A stretch of 64,000 nucleotides of DNA from positions 1,736,001 through 1,800,000 of the forward strand of contig SNWL01000003.1 in assembly GCA_004362315.1 (NCBI GenBank), given 5' to 3'. Positions within the stretch are counted from its first letter, which is position 1. Each line of letters opens with the position of its first letter. A model generated the notes under the pieces. It did not search any database. It saw only the letters and a program-made list of their open reading frames with translations, and was not told the origin of the DNA. This document shows positions 18,322 through 27,987 of the stretch, piece after piece. The position numbers were made by a program, and so were the translations under genes. Source of the stretch: Mycobacterium sp. BK086 (GTDB taxonomy: Bacteria > Actinomycetota > Actinomycetes > Mycobacteriales > Mycobacteriaceae).

Positions 18322-18843
18322 ATGGGCATGCGTGATTCGGGTGCACCGGCCACTCGGTTTCCCGTCCGCGCCGTTGCGGCGGGTGGAAACGGGCCTGTCC
18401 AACTGGACGAGATGTCCAAGGCCATTATCGAGAAGTTGCAGCAGGACGGGCGGCGTTCATATGCCGCGATCGGTAAATCCGTCGGGCTGTCGGAGGCGGC
18501 GGTGCGCCAGCGGGTGCAGCGCCTGGTCGACTCCGGGGTCATGCAGATCGTCGCGGTCACCGACCCGTTGCAGCTGGGGTTCACCCGGCAGGCAATGATC
18601 GGCATCCGCTGCACGGGCGACACCACCAAGGTCGCCGAGAAGCTGGCGCAGATCGAAGCGGTGGACTACGTAGTGCTCACCGCAGGCACGTTCGACGCCA
18701 TCGCCGAAGTCGTCTGCGAGGACGACGCCGAGCTGCTTGAGCTGCTCAACACCGAGATCCGCGCCGTGCCGGGAGTGACCTCCACCGAGACGCTGGTCTA
18801 TCTGAAACTAGTTAAGCAACAATACAATTGGGGTACCCGATGA
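18322..18843 (+). CDS. Lrp/AsnC-family transcriptional regulator
   Basis: About 173 residues: a disordered N-terminus, a winged helix-turn-helix at about residues 30-75 (LDEMSKAIIEKLQQDGRRS, then VGLSEAAVRQRVQRL) and a C-terminal RAM ligand-binding domain (GIRCTGD, VLTAGTFDAIAEV). Such proteins sense amino acids and control adjacent metabolic genes. The stop overlaps the aminotransferase ATG (ATGA), and the aldehyde dehydrogenase-GGT pair is divergent, so it very probably regulates both arms. ATG 18322 or the ATG two codons later could be the start. Reminiscent of lrpA-lat in M. tuberculosis, but the partner aminotransferase is of a different subgroup. Confidence 0.87.
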   Translation: MGMRDSGAPATRFPVRAVAAGGNGPVQLDEMSKAIIEKLQQDGRRSYAAIGKSVGLSEAAVRQRVQRLVDSGVMQIVAVTDPLQLGFTRQAMIGIRCTGDTTKVAEKLAQIEAVDYVVLTAGTFDAIAEVVCEDDAELLELLNTEIRAVPGVTSTETLVYLKLVKQQYNWGTR

Positions 18844-20246
18844 CAACCACCGCCAGCCAGAACCTGACCGCCGATCTCGGCGCCAAGGCAGACCGGCACC
18901 TGTGGGGCCACTTCGCCCGCCACGGCGCCGGCATCACCCCGCCGATCATCACCCGCGGCGACGGCGTCCACATCTGGGACAGCAACGGCAAGCGCTACAT
19001 CGACGGGCTGTCGGGCCTGTTCGTCGTCCAGGTCGGCCACGGCCGCGAAGAGATCGCCGAAGCCGCCAAGAAGCAGGCCGAGACCCTCGGCTTCTTTCCG
19101 CTGTGGTCCTACGCCACCCCGCCGGCCATCGAGCTGGCCGAGCGGCTGGCGGGTTACGCGCCCGGTGATCTGAACCGGGTGTTCTTCACCACCGGCGGCG
19201 GCGACGCCGTCGAATCGGCGTGGAAGCTGGCCAAGCAGTACTTCAAGCTGACCGGCAAGCCCGGCAAGTACAAGGCGATCTCGCGCAGCATCGCCTATCA
19301 CGGCACCCCGCACGGCGCGCTGGCCATCACCGGCCTGCCGACGTTCAAGGCGCCGTTCGAGCCGATCACCCCCGGCGGTTTCCGGGTGCCGAACACGAAC
19401 TTCTACCGCGCGCCCGAGGGCCACGACACCGACATCAAGGAGTTCGGTCAGTGGGCGGCCAACCGCATCGCCGAGGCCATCGAGATGGAAGGCCCCGACT
19501 CGGTGGCGGCGGTCTTCCTGGAGCCCGTACAGAACGCCGGTGGCTGCTTCCCGCCGCCGCCCGGGTACTTCGAGCGGGTCCGGGAGATCTGCGACGAATA
19601 CGACGTGCTGCTGGTCTCCGATGAGACGATCTGCGCGTTCGGCCGCATCGGTTCGATGTTCGCCTGCAACGACTTCAACTACGTGCCGGACATCATCACC
19701 TGCGCCAAGGGGTTGACCTCCGGGTACGCCCCGCTGGGCGCGATGATCGCCTCCGACAAGCTGTTCGAGCCGTTCGACGACGGCACGACGACCTTCGCGC
19801 ACGGCTACACCTGGGGCGGGCATCCCGTCGCGGCGGCGGTCGCGATGGCCAACCTCGACGTGTTCGAGCGGGAGGGCCTCAACGACCACGTCCACAACAC
19901 CGCCCCGGCGTTCCGGGCCACCCTGGAGAAGCTGCTCGACCTGCCGATCGTCGGTGACGTCCGCGGCGAGGGCTTCTTCTACGGCATCGAGCTGGTCAAG
20001 GACAAGGCCACCAAGGCCGTGCTCGACGACGAGCTGTCCGAGTGGCTGCTGCGCAGCTTCCTGTCCGTCGAGCTGTTCGAGAACGGGCTGTACTGCCGCG
20101 CCGACGACCGCGGCGACTCGGTGGTGCAGCTCGCCCCGCCGCTGATCAGCGACCAGGCCGTCTTCGACGAGATCGAGCAGATCCTGCGCGGAGTGTTCAC
20201 CAGAGCCTGGGATCAGCTGCAGACCCGTGGCGACGCCTGGCATTAA
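18840..20246 (+). CDS. Class III omega-aminotransferase (polyamine / beta-alanine type)
   Basis: 468-residue PLP enzyme. Schiff-base lysine in TCAKGLTSGYAPLG at about residue 290; PLP contacts in TTGGGDAVESAWKLA and ETICAFGRIG, where Glu-Thr replaces the more common Asp-Glu motif; YHGTPHGALA downstream of the large-domain start. It resembles diamine-pyruvate or putrescine transaminases and beta-alanine-pyruvate transaminases. Coupled by ATGA to the Lrp gene and overlapping the SMP-30-like gene at its 3' end. Probable role: converts an omega-amine taken up by the nearby permease to an aldehyde, which the divergent dehydrogenase oxidises. Confidence 0.87.
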   Translation: MTTTASQNLTADLGAKADRHLWGHFARHGAGITPPIITRGDGVHIWDSNGKRYIDGLSGLFVVQVGHGREEIAEAAKKQAETLGFFPLWSYATPPAIELAERLAGYAPGDLNRVFFTTGGGDAVESAWKLAKQYFKLTGKPGKYKAISRSIAYHGTPHGALAITGLPTFKAPFEPITPGGFRVPNTNFYRAPEGHDTDIKEFGQWAANRIAEAIEMEGPDSVAAVFLEPVQNAGGCFPPPPGYFERVREICDEYDVLLVSDETICAFGRIGSMFACNDFNYVPDIITCAKGLTSGYAPLGAMIASDKLFEPFDDGTTTFAHGYTWGGHPVAAAVAMANLDVFEREGLNDHVHNTAPAFRATLEKLLDLPIVGDVRGEGFFYGIELVKDKATKAVLDDELSEWLLRSFLSVELFENGLYCRADDRGDSVVQLAPPLISDQAVFDEIEQILRGVFTRAWDQLQTRGDAWH

Positions 20247-21222
20247 GCCTCCGGTCGATCCCGTGCGGTGGCAGCCACCGCCTTCGGTTGCGCTGCCCCC
20301 GCCGGATCTGTCCGGACCACTTCGAGTCGTCGACGTCGGCGGCCATGCCCCCGAGGATGTCGTCGTCGACGGCGACGGCGCGATCTGGACAGGCACCGAC
20401 AACGGCGCGATCATCCGCATCCGGCCCGGCTCCGCGCCTGAGGTGGTGGGCAATACCGGCGGTCGGCCGCTGGGTTTGGCGGTCAGCCGCGACGGCCGGC
20501 TGCTGATCTGCGACAGCCACCGCGGGCTGCTGCGACTGGATCCGGCGACCGCGACGTTCGAGACGCTGGTGAGCGAGGTGGCCGGGCGGCCGCTGACATT
20601 CTGCAGCAATGTCGTCGAATCATCGGACGGCACAATCTATTTCACTGAGTCGACGTCGCGCTTCCACTACGAGTACTACAAGGGCGCGGTCCTGGAGGCC
20701 CGAGCCAGCGGATCGCTGTTCCGCCGCGACGCCGACGGCACCGTGACGACGCTGGCAAGCGGGCTGCGGTTCGCCAACGGGGTGACGCTGAGCGCCGACG
20801 AGTCCGCTCTGGTGGTCGCCGAGACCACGGCCTGCCGGGTCTCGAAATACCCGCTGACGGGCTCCGGTGTCGGCGAGCCGGTGCCGGTGATCGAGAACCT
20901 GCCGGGCTATCCGGACAACATCTCGACCGCACCTGACGGGCGGATCTGGGTGGCGCTGGTCAGCGAGCGCAATGCGATCGGCGAATGGCTGGCCCCGCGC
21001 GCCCCCGCGCTGCGCAGCCTGCTGTGGAAGCTGCCGTACAGCTGGATGCCCAACCCCAGGCCGGTGGTGTGGGCGATCGCCGTCGACCTCGACGGCCGGG
21101 TCCACAGGCAACTGCGCGCAGCAGATCCACGGTTCGCGCTGGCCACTGGCCTGGTGGAACACGAAGGCAAACTCTGGTTGGGCTGCATCGGGTCGTCCAC
21201 CGTCGCATGTCTCGATTTGTAA
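20227..21222 (+). CDS. SMP-30 / strictosidine synthase-like beta-propeller protein
   Basis: 331-residue protein with repeated beta-propeller blades (for example [80 protein letters not shown]). The order of blades and the LPGYPDNI segment fit strictosidine synthase-like or SMP-30/gluconolactonase hydrolases that act on lactones or esters with a bound metal ion. GTG start lies 20 bases inside the aminotransferase gene, so it belongs to the same operon. No signal peptide is obvious. Its function in amine catabolism is unclear; hydrolysis of a lactam or lactone by-product is a guess. Confidence 0.75.
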   Translation: MATPGIKPPVDPVRWQPPPSVALPPPDLSGPLRVVDVGGHAPEDVVVDGDGAIWTGTDNGAIIRIRPGSAPEVVGNTGGRPLGLAVSRDGRLLICDSHRGLLRLDPATATFETLVSEVAGRPLTFCSNVVESSDGTIYFTESTSRFHYEYYKGAVLEARASGSLFRRDADGTVTTLASGLRFANGVTLSADESALVVAETTACRVSKYPLTGSGVGEPVPVIENLPGYPDNISTAPDGRIWVALVSERNAIGEWLAPRAPALRSLLWKLPYSWMPNPRPVVWAIAVDLDGRVHRQLRAADPRFALATGLVEHEGKLWLGCIGSSTVACLDL

Positions 21223-21275
21223 CAACTACCACTCCAGTCACAGCGCGGCTCCGCTATTTCGGGCCTGGAATCCCC

Positions 21276-21281
21276 TACTCT
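21276..21281 (+). promoter_or_regulatory. -10 element of dacB1 (leaderless)
   Basis: TACTCT ends eight bases before ATG 21290, with no Shine-Dalgarno sequence between them. This matches the TANNNT plus 6-8 base spacing of leaderless mycobacterial transcripts and fixes the dacB1 start. Confidence 0.5.
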
Positions 21282-21289
21282 GCGACTCG

Positions 21290-22537
21290 ATGGCGAGCTC
21301 GAAATTACTCACGCGGTGTGCTGCCGCAGTGGCCGCGACGCTGTGCGTCGTCGGCACGCCGGCGACCGCATGGGCCGAACCGGCCGGTGCGCCGGACCCC
21401 AACACCTGCCCGTACCGGGTGACCACCCCGCCGGCCGTCGACTCCTCCGAGGTGCCCGAGGCCGGCGATCCGCCGCAGCCGCTTCCCGTCCCCGCAAAGC
21501 CGGTCGGCGGCGACGCGCTGTCGGGCTGCGGGGTGATCGTCGCGGCGGGCACGCCGCCGGTGCCCGACGACATCTCGGCCGAGTCGTGGTTGGTCGCCGA
21601 TCTGGACACCGGCGACATCATCGCCGCACGCGATCCACACGCCCGGCACCGGCCCGCCTCCATCATCAAGGTCCTGATCGCCATGCAGTCCATGAACGAG
21701 CTGCCGCTGAACAAGATGGTCACCGGCACCCAGGACGACGCCAACGCCGAGGGCACCCGCGTCGGCGTGGACGAGGGCGGCAAGTACACCGTCAACGATC
21801 TGCTGCACGGTCTGCTGATGCACTCCGGCAACGACGCCGCGCACGCGCTGGCCATGCAGGTCGGCGGCTGGGACACCGCGCTGCAGAAGATCAACGGGCT
21901 GGCGCGCAAGCTCGGCGGGCAGGACACCCGCGCGGCGACGCCGTCCGGGCTCGACGGGCCCGGCATGAGCACATCGGCCTACGACATCGGCTTGTTCTAC
22001 CGATATGCCTGGGCCAACCCGACTTTCGCGAACATCGTCGCCACCCAGAAATACGACTTCCCCGGACACCCGGCCAAACCGGGCGAGGACGGCGACCATC
22101 CCGGCTACGAGCTGGAGAACGACAACCAGCTGCTCTACAACTACCAGGGCGCGCTCGGCGGCAAGACCGGCTACACCGACGACGCCGGGCAGACGTTCGT
22201 CGGGGCCGCGAACCGGGACGGCCGCCGGTTGGTGGCAGTGCTGATGCGCGGTACGCGCCAACCGATTCCACCGTGGCAGCAGGCCGCCCACTTACTCGAC
22301 TACGGCTTCTCGACGCCGCCGGGAACCAAGATCGGCAACCTGATCGACCCCGACCCGTCGCTCAAGCCGCCGAAGCCGGAAGCGGACAGTGCCGTCGCCG
22401 CCAAGGCATCAGGGGTTCTCCCCGAGGCCGACGCGGTGCCGGTGCGGGTGGGCGTCGGCGTGATCGGCACGCTGATCGTGTTCGGGCTCATCATGATGGC
22501 CCGCTCGGTCAACCGCCGCCCGGTGCGCGGGCGCTAG
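21290..22537 (+). CDS. dacB1: D-alanyl-D-alanine carboxypeptidase (DacB1-type)
   Basis: Penicillin-binding protein of the S11 peptidase family that trims the terminal D-Ala from peptidoglycan pentapeptides outside the membrane. Signal peptide in residues 1-29 (ends TAWA), SxxK motif SIIK with S124 and K127, SxN motif SGN in [13 protein letters not shown], and KTG in [11 protein letters not shown]-terminal membrane anchor follows ([17 protein letters not shown]) with an Arg-rich cytosolic tail. 415 residues, similar to Rv3330. It is followed by a strong inverted repeat and the convergent yihY-like gene. Confidence 0.93.
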   Translation: MASSKLLTRCAAAVAATLCVVGTPATAWAEPAGAPDPNTCPYRVTTPPAVDSSEVPEAGDPPQPLPVPAKPVGGDALSGCGVIVAAGTPPVPDDISAESWLVADLDTGDIIAARDPHARHRPASIIKVLIAMQSMNELPLNKMVTGTQDDANAEGTRVGVDEGGKYTVNDLLHGLLMHSGNDAAHALAMQVGGWDTALQKINGLARKLGGQDTRAATPSGLDGPGMSTSAYDIGLFYRYAWANPTFANIVATQKYDFPGHPAKPGEDGDHPGYELENDNQLLYNYQGALGGKTGYTDDAGQTFVGAANRDGRRLVAVLMRGTRQPIPPWQQAAHLLDYGFSTPPGTKIGNLIDPDPSLKPPKPEADSAVAAKASGVLPEADAVPVRVGVGVIGTLIVFGLIMMARSVNRRPVRGR

Positions 22538-22547
22538 CTTTTCTGCC

Positions 22548-22607
22548 GCGAGGGTGCGCGTACGTACGCTCCCACCGGCGTGTCTTTGTGCAGACACGCA
22601 CGCTCGC
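22548..22607. terminator. Inverted-repeat cluster between dacB1 and yihY (bidirectional terminator)
   Basis: Between two convergent genes lies a perfect hairpin: GCGTGTCT (22578-22585), a six-base loop, and AGACACGC (22592-22599). An outer pair, GCGAGGGTGCG (22548-22558) and CGCACGCTCGC (22597-22607), is complementary with one mismatch, and the self-complementary GCGTACGTACGC lies between them. There is no T-run, as is usual in mycobacteria. Best read as a two-way terminator or transcription barrier; it resembles dispersed intergenic palindromes I recall from other mycobacteria. Confidence 0.6.
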
Positions 22608-22617
22608 CGGAGATTAG

Positions 22618-23646
22618 CTAGCGCCGGCGGCGCCAGATTCGCGAAAGACCAAGCGCGCCAGCCGCACCCACCGCCATCGCGGCCACCGTCTGGCGCGCGC
22701 TCAGCCCGTCGTCGGGGCCGACCCGCGGTGTGATGACGGCCGGGCCTGGCGCGCCGACGGGCTCGGGGAGCAGATTGTCCTTCGACGTGGCGGCCCACGC
22801 GGTGGCGAACAGCACCAGCCGGGCGGTGATGTAGGCGAACACCATCAGGCCCAGCACCGGCCCGAAGGTCGCACCCGCGGGTCCGTGCACCACCGACCGC
22901 AGATAGATCGAGCCGACGAGCTTGAAGATCTCGAAGGCCACCGCGGCCATCAGGCCCGCCCGCAGGCTGCTGCGGAAGCTGACCGATTCCCGTGGCAGCC
23001 GGGCGATCATCCAGCTGAACAACAGCCACGACACCGCCCACGACATCACCAGCGAGACGAACCGCAGCACCCCGCCCAACCCGTCGGCATGGGGTATGCC
23101 AATCCATTCCAGCACTTTGGTCATCAGCGACGGATCGGCCAGTGCTGTCAGACCGATGGTCAGCACGATCGCGACGAACGTCGACAACAGCACCAGTAGG
23201 TCAGAGAGCTTGGTGCGCACGAAGTTCTGCGGCTCGGCGCGCTGATCCCACATCTGGCTCAGTGCCTCACGCAGATTCGCGATCCACCCCAGCCCGGCCC
23301 ACGCCGCGGTGGCCAGACCGATCACACCGACCGACGTACGGGACTGGATCGCCGAATCGATCAGACCGATCAGCTGCTGCCCGAAATCGCCGGAAACCGT
23401 TGTCTTGATCCGGCTTTCGATATCGGCCAGCACGTGCGGCCGGCTCGCCAGCGCGAAACCGGCGGCCGCGAACCCCACCATCAGCAACGGGAACAGCGCG
23501 AAGATCGTGAAGTACGTGATGCCCGCGGCGTAGAAGTCACCCTTGACGTCCTGGTAGCGCTGCCCGGCGCGCACCACGTGATCGAGCCAGTGATAGCGGG
23601 CCCGCAACCGGTCCAGACGGCCCGGTTCCTTGGCCGGTTCTGACAT
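22618..23646 (-). CDS. YihY/BrkB-family inner membrane protein
   Basis: 342-residue integral membrane protein of the YihY/BrkB (virulence factor BrkB) family with about six hydrophobic helices, starting with FYAAGITYFTIFALFPLLMVGFA, a family signature region. A basic N-terminus (residues 1-35) and a polar C-terminal tail ending in RIWRRRR flank the membrane part. Function of the family is unsettled; despite older naming it is not RNase BN. Collinear with Rv3335c in M. tuberculosis, directly downstream of trpS on the same strand (21 bp gap), so probably co-transcribed. Confidence 0.88.
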   Translation of the reverse strand: MSEPAKEPGRLDRLRARYHWLDHVVRAGQRYQDVKGDFYAAGITYFTIFALFPLLMVGFAAAGFALASRPHVLADIESRIKTTVSGDFGQQLIGLIDSAIQSRTSVGVIGLATAAWAGLGWIANLREALSQMWDQRAEPQNFVRTKLSDLLVLLSTFVAIVLTIGLTALADPSLMTKVLEWIGIPHADGLGGVLRFVSLVMSWAVSWLLFSWMIARLPRESVSFRSSLRAGLMAAVAFEIFKLVGSIYLRSVVHGPAGATFGPVLGLMVFAYITARLVLFATAWAATSKDNLLPEPVGAPGPAVITPRVGPDDGLSARQTVAAMAVGAAGALGLSRIWRRRR

Positions 23647-23667
23647 TGCCCAGCCTCCCCGCCGCGT

Positions 23668-24690
<1,023 letters not shown>

Positions 24691-24718
24691 TCAATCCTGT
24701 CACGAGGTCACTCGGCAC

Positions 24719-24724
24719 TAGCAT
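24719..24724 (+). promoter_or_regulatory. -10 element of the lipoprotein pair (leaderless)
   Basis: TAGCAT lies eight bases before GTG 24733 and no Shine-Dalgarno sequence intervenes, consistent with a leaderless transcript. It supports the GTG start, which places the lipobox at the right distance. Confidence 0.45.
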
Positions 24725-24732
24725 CCTGCTTC

Positions 24733-25779
24733 GTGCGACGACTACTGACCCTGGCTGCGGCCCTAGGGGTGATCGGCGCGCTGGCCGGGTGCGGCAGCGA
24801 CGCCAAGGATGAGAAGCGCCCGGCGTCGACGGCGGTGGTGATCGTGTCCGGCGGGGACGCGACGACGCCGTACACGGGACCCGACCAGGCGTGCAAGACC
24901 GGGCTGGCCGCAGGCAACACCGACACCGCACTGCGGGAGTACCTGCTGTCCAAGGGCTACACCGTCTACACCTCCCCCGCGATGGCCGGCCGCGGCCAGG
25001 TGGTCGACCAGACCGGTTTCGGGCCGTTCGGGGTCTGCCCGATCACACTGCCGGAGAACATGACCGTCGATTCGACGGGCAGCATCGACACCGCCGGTGA
25101 ACACCTGGCCCGCTTCCTCAACTGGCTGCACACCGACAAGGGCGTCACCGAGATCGACTTCGTCGGGCACTCGATGGGCGGGCTGTACTCGCGCGCCGCG
25201 ATCCGGGTGCTGACGTCCACGAACTCACCGCTCAAGGTGCGCTCACTGACCACCATCGGCACGCCGTGGCAGGGGTCGTATCTGTCGGACTGGGCCAACG
25301 GCCTGGTACCGCTGACCGACTGCAAGGGCGACACGTTCTGCGAGACCGCAATGAAGAATTTCGCCGACGAGGTGAAGCGGCTGATGGCGGGCTCGGGCCG
25401 CGAGGTCAACCAGGCGTTCCTGATGGGCAAGAACGGCTGGAACGAATACCAGTCGGGTGTGCTCAACAAGATCCCGGTGGTGCTGATCGGCGGCAAGAAG
25501 TTCACGAAGGACGGCCAGGTGAACCCCGCGGTGTGGCCCAACGACGGCATCGTCGCGCTGCAGAGCGCGCTGGCCAAGGACATCAGCGATCCGGTTCTGC
25601 CGCACCGGCGTTGCTTCACCTTCGACGACACCCACAGCATCTACGTCTCCAATCTTGCTGGGCTGGACCAGAAGACGGCGCTGACCTGGGACCCGCGGGT
25701 GCTCGAGACCGTGCACAAGGCCATCGACGATGCCCCCAAGGCACTCGACGGCACCAACCGGGAAGGCTGCCCGGCGTAG
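24733..25779 (+). CDS. Lipase/esterase-like lipoprotein, copy 1
   Basis: 348-residue alpha/beta hydrolase exported as a lipoprotein: signal peptide with lipobox LAGC (C20). Nucleophile elbow GHSMGG (S148) followed by LYSRAAIRVL; likely acid in VWPNDGIVAL and likely catalytic His in DDTHSIYVSN. Paired Cys residues (CKTG, VCPI, DCKGDTFCE, RRCF, GCPA) suggest disulfides outside the membrane. The arrangement fits class 2 lipases or esterases. The stop shares its last base with the GTG of a close paralogue, so the two are co-translated. Substrate unknown; a cell-envelope lipid ester is plausible. Confidence 0.82.
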   Translation: MRRLLTLAAALGVIGALAGCGSDAKDEKRPASTAVVIVSGGDATTPYTGPDQACKTGLAAGNTDTALREYLLSKGYTVYTSPAMAGRGQVVDQTGFGPFGVCPITLPENMTVDSTGSIDTAGEHLARFLNWLHTDKGVTEIDFVGHSMGGLYSRAAIRVLTSTNSPLKVRSLTTIGTPWQGSYLSDWANGLVPLTDCKGDTFCETAMKNFADEVKRLMAGSGREVNQAFLMGKNGWNEYQSGVLNKIPVVLIGGKKFTKDGQVNPAVWPNDGIVALQSALAKDISDPVLPHRRCFTFDDTHSIYVSNLAGLDQKTALTWDPRVLETVHKAIDDAPKALDGTNREGCPA

Positions 25780-26807
25780 TGCGGTCGATCCTGGCGCTGC
25801 TGGTAGCCGTGCTGCTGGCCGGCTGCGCGCACAACGAAGCCCCGCAACGTCAGCCGTCGCGCGCGGTGGTGCTCGTCTCGGGACTGGCCAGCACCAGCCC
25901 GTTCACCACGCCTGAGATGGGATGCGCCATCGGGCTGCCGGCGGGCACCGACCACACCCGGCTGCGCGAACACCTCTCCGGCACAGGGCATTCGGTGTTC
26001 ACCGCGCCTGCGATGGCCGGGCTCGGCCAGGTGCAGGGCACGACCGGCTACGGCGCATTCGCCTCCTGTCCGGCGCCGCTGCCCGCCGCCATGACCATCG
26101 ACACCACCGGCAGCATCGACCTGGCCGGCGAGCACCTGGCCCGTTTCATCGACTGGCTGCACACCGAGAAGAAGATCGACGAAGTCGACCTCGTCGGCCA
26201 TTCCATGGGCGGGCTCTACTCCCGGGCGGCGATCCGAACGCTGCTGGCCGAGGGCTCACCGGTGACCGTTCGGTCGTTGACGACGATCGGAACCCCTTGG
26301 CAGGGTTCCTATCTGGCGAACTACGTCGAGGGCACCACGCCGCTGAGCGCCTGCCTTGGCGACCCGTTCTGCGAGAGCCAGATGAAAGGGTATGCCAGAG
26401 ACATTGCAGCGAACCATGTTTCCGGTTCCGCGCGCGAACTCGGCCAGTCATACCTGAACGGCACGAAAGGCTGGAACACGCTTCAGGCCGGGGTGCTGGA
26501 CCGCATCCCCGTCACGCTGATCGGCGGCAACCGGTACACCCACTCCGGCCCCGCCGACGCCGCGGTGTGGCCGAATGACGGGGTCGTCGAGTTGCGCAGC
26601 GCGCTGGCGCGCGACGTCGACGACACCGTGCTGCCGCACCGGCGCTGCGTCGTCGTGGACGACACCCACAGCGACTACGTGTCGATGATCACCGACCTGA
26701 GGCGAGACACCGCGCTGACCTGGGATCCGCGAGTGCTCGACGCGGCGACAACGGCAATCGACAACGCGCCTAGGACGTTCGGCGACCCCGACCGGCAAGG
26801 CTGCTGA
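25779..26807 (+). CDS. Lipase/esterase-like lipoprotein, copy 2
   Basis: 342-residue paralogue of the upstream gene with the same plan: lipobox LAGC (C16), GHSMGGLYSRAAIR nucleophile elbow, VWPNDGVVEL and DDTHSDYVSM for the acid and His, and the same cysteines (MGCA, SCPA, ACLGDPFCE, RRCV, GC at the end). GTG start overlaps the previous stop by one base (TAGTG). The pair is a tandem duplication that has diverged mainly near the N-terminus. The 3' end overlaps the convergent MFS gene by 38 bp. A longer open frame beginning at 25266 overlaps copy 1 and is not coding. Confidence 0.82.
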   Translation: MRSILALLVAVLLAGCAHNEAPQRQPSRAVVLVSGLASTSPFTTPEMGCAIGLPAGTDHTRLREHLSGTGHSVFTAPAMAGLGQVQGTTGYGAFASCPAPLPAAMTIDTTGSIDLAGEHLARFIDWLHTEKKIDEVDLVGHSMGGLYSRAAIRTLLAEGSPVTVRSLTTIGTPWQGSYLANYVEGTTPLSACLGDPFCESQMKGYARDIAANHVSGSARELGQSYLNGTKGWNTLQAGVLDRIPVTLIGGNRYTHSGPADAAVWPNDGVVELRSALARDVDDTVLPHRRCVVVDDTHSDYVSMITDLRRDTALTWDPRVLDAATTAIDNAPRTFGDPDRQGC

Positions 26808-27987
26808 CGGCCGCCGCGATCAGCAGGACGGCGGCCACCGTCAGCGACGTCGCGAGCCCGGACCGCGTCGCGAGCACACCCCACAGCAGCGAGCCGAAGG
26901 CCTGGGCGCCGATCAGCACCACGAGGAACACGGCCAGCCCGCGAGCCCGCACCCACTGCGGCAGCAGCAGTTGCGCCGCGACCGTCAGCGTGGTGAGCAC
27001 CGCGATCCAGGCCACCCCGGTCAACAACAGCAGCGGAACCGCCGCCCACAGCGGGAAATACGCGGCGGCAAACAGACCCACCGCGGTTACGGCCGCGGCC
27101 ATCGGCAGGATCAATGCGGGCGGTATCTTCGCGCGAATCCTCGGCATCACGAACCCCCCGCACACCGCCCCCACGCCGACCGTGCCCAGCACCGCGCCGT
27201 AGCCGATCGCCCGAAGGCCCCATTCGTCGTGGGCGACCAGCGGGAGCAGCGCCCACAGCGCCGAAGCAGGAAAGGCGAACACCGCCGACGACAACAGGAT
27301 TCGACGGCCCTCCTCGCTGCGCCAGAGGAATCCGAAGCCGCCCACACCCGGCTCAGTGGCGGCCTCGGGCGCGGCCACCGATACCGGTCGCTTCCAGGAG
27401 ATCAAGGCGAGCACCACCGCGACGAACGACAGCGCATTGAGTCCGAACACAGCGGCCGGTCCGATGAAGGCCACCAGAAGACCGGCGACGGGCGGCCCGA
27501 TTGCGCGGGCAGCGTCCGCGGCCACCCCACCCAGCGACGCGGCGGCGGGCATCTGGTCGCGCGGAACGAGTTCCGGCTGAATCGCCTGCCACGCCGGAGT
27601 GGTCAATGCCCCGGCACAGCCGACCGCGAACATCAGAATCAGCAGCGTGAGCGGTTCCAGCATGCCGGCAGCGGCGACAACGGTCAGCACCGCAGCCGCG
27701 ATGGCCGCATAGATCTGCACCAGGATCAACAGCCGACGGCGATCCATCCGATCGGCCAGCGCGCCGGCGAACACCGTCAAGATCAGGGTCGGCGACAGGC
27801 TCGCCGTCTGCACCAGCGCGACCACAGTCGGGTCGGCGTGCTCGATGACCAGAAACCACTGCGCCCCAACGGTCTGCATCCATGTCCCGATATTGGAGAC
27901 AAGGGCCGCGATGAACAGGCTCCGGAATGCCGCACTCTTCAGCGGCGCCCACCCCGCCCGCCAGGGCTCATTGGCGCTGTCAGCCAC
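26770..27987 (-). CDS. MFS transporter (EntS-like efflux type)
   Basis: 405-residue major facilitator with about 12 helices. The loop after TM2 reads GALADRMDRRRLLILVQ, a variant of the MFS motif A (GxLaDrxGrkxxl), as in the MFS_3/EntS exporters. A second half-transporter repeat begins after about residue 205. The GTG/ATG start region overlaps the xthA stop by eight bases, so it is probably expressed with xthA. The substrate is unknown; drugs or siderophores are typical for the subgroup. Ends 38 bp inside the convergent lipoprotein gene. Confidence 0.85.
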   Translation of the reverse strand: MADSANEPWRAGWAPLKSAAFRSLFIAALVSNIGTWMQTVGAQWFLVIEHADPTVVALVQTASLSPTLILTVFAGALADRMDRRRLLILVQIYAAIAAAVLTVVAAAGMLEPLTLLILMFAVGCAGALTTPAWQAIQPELVPRDQMPAAASLGGVAADAARAIGPPVAGLLVAFIGPAAVFGLNALSFVAVVLALISWKRPVSVAAPEAATEPGVGGFGFLWRSEEGRRILLSSAVFAFPASALWALLPLVAHDEWGLRAIGYGAVLGTVGVGAVCGGFVMPRIRAKIPPALILPMAAAVTAVGLFAAAYFPLWAAVPLLLLTGVAWIAVLTTLTVAAQLLLPQWVRARGLAVFLVVLIGAQAFGSLLWGVLATRSGLATSLTVAAVLLIAAAVSSLAGRGRRTS

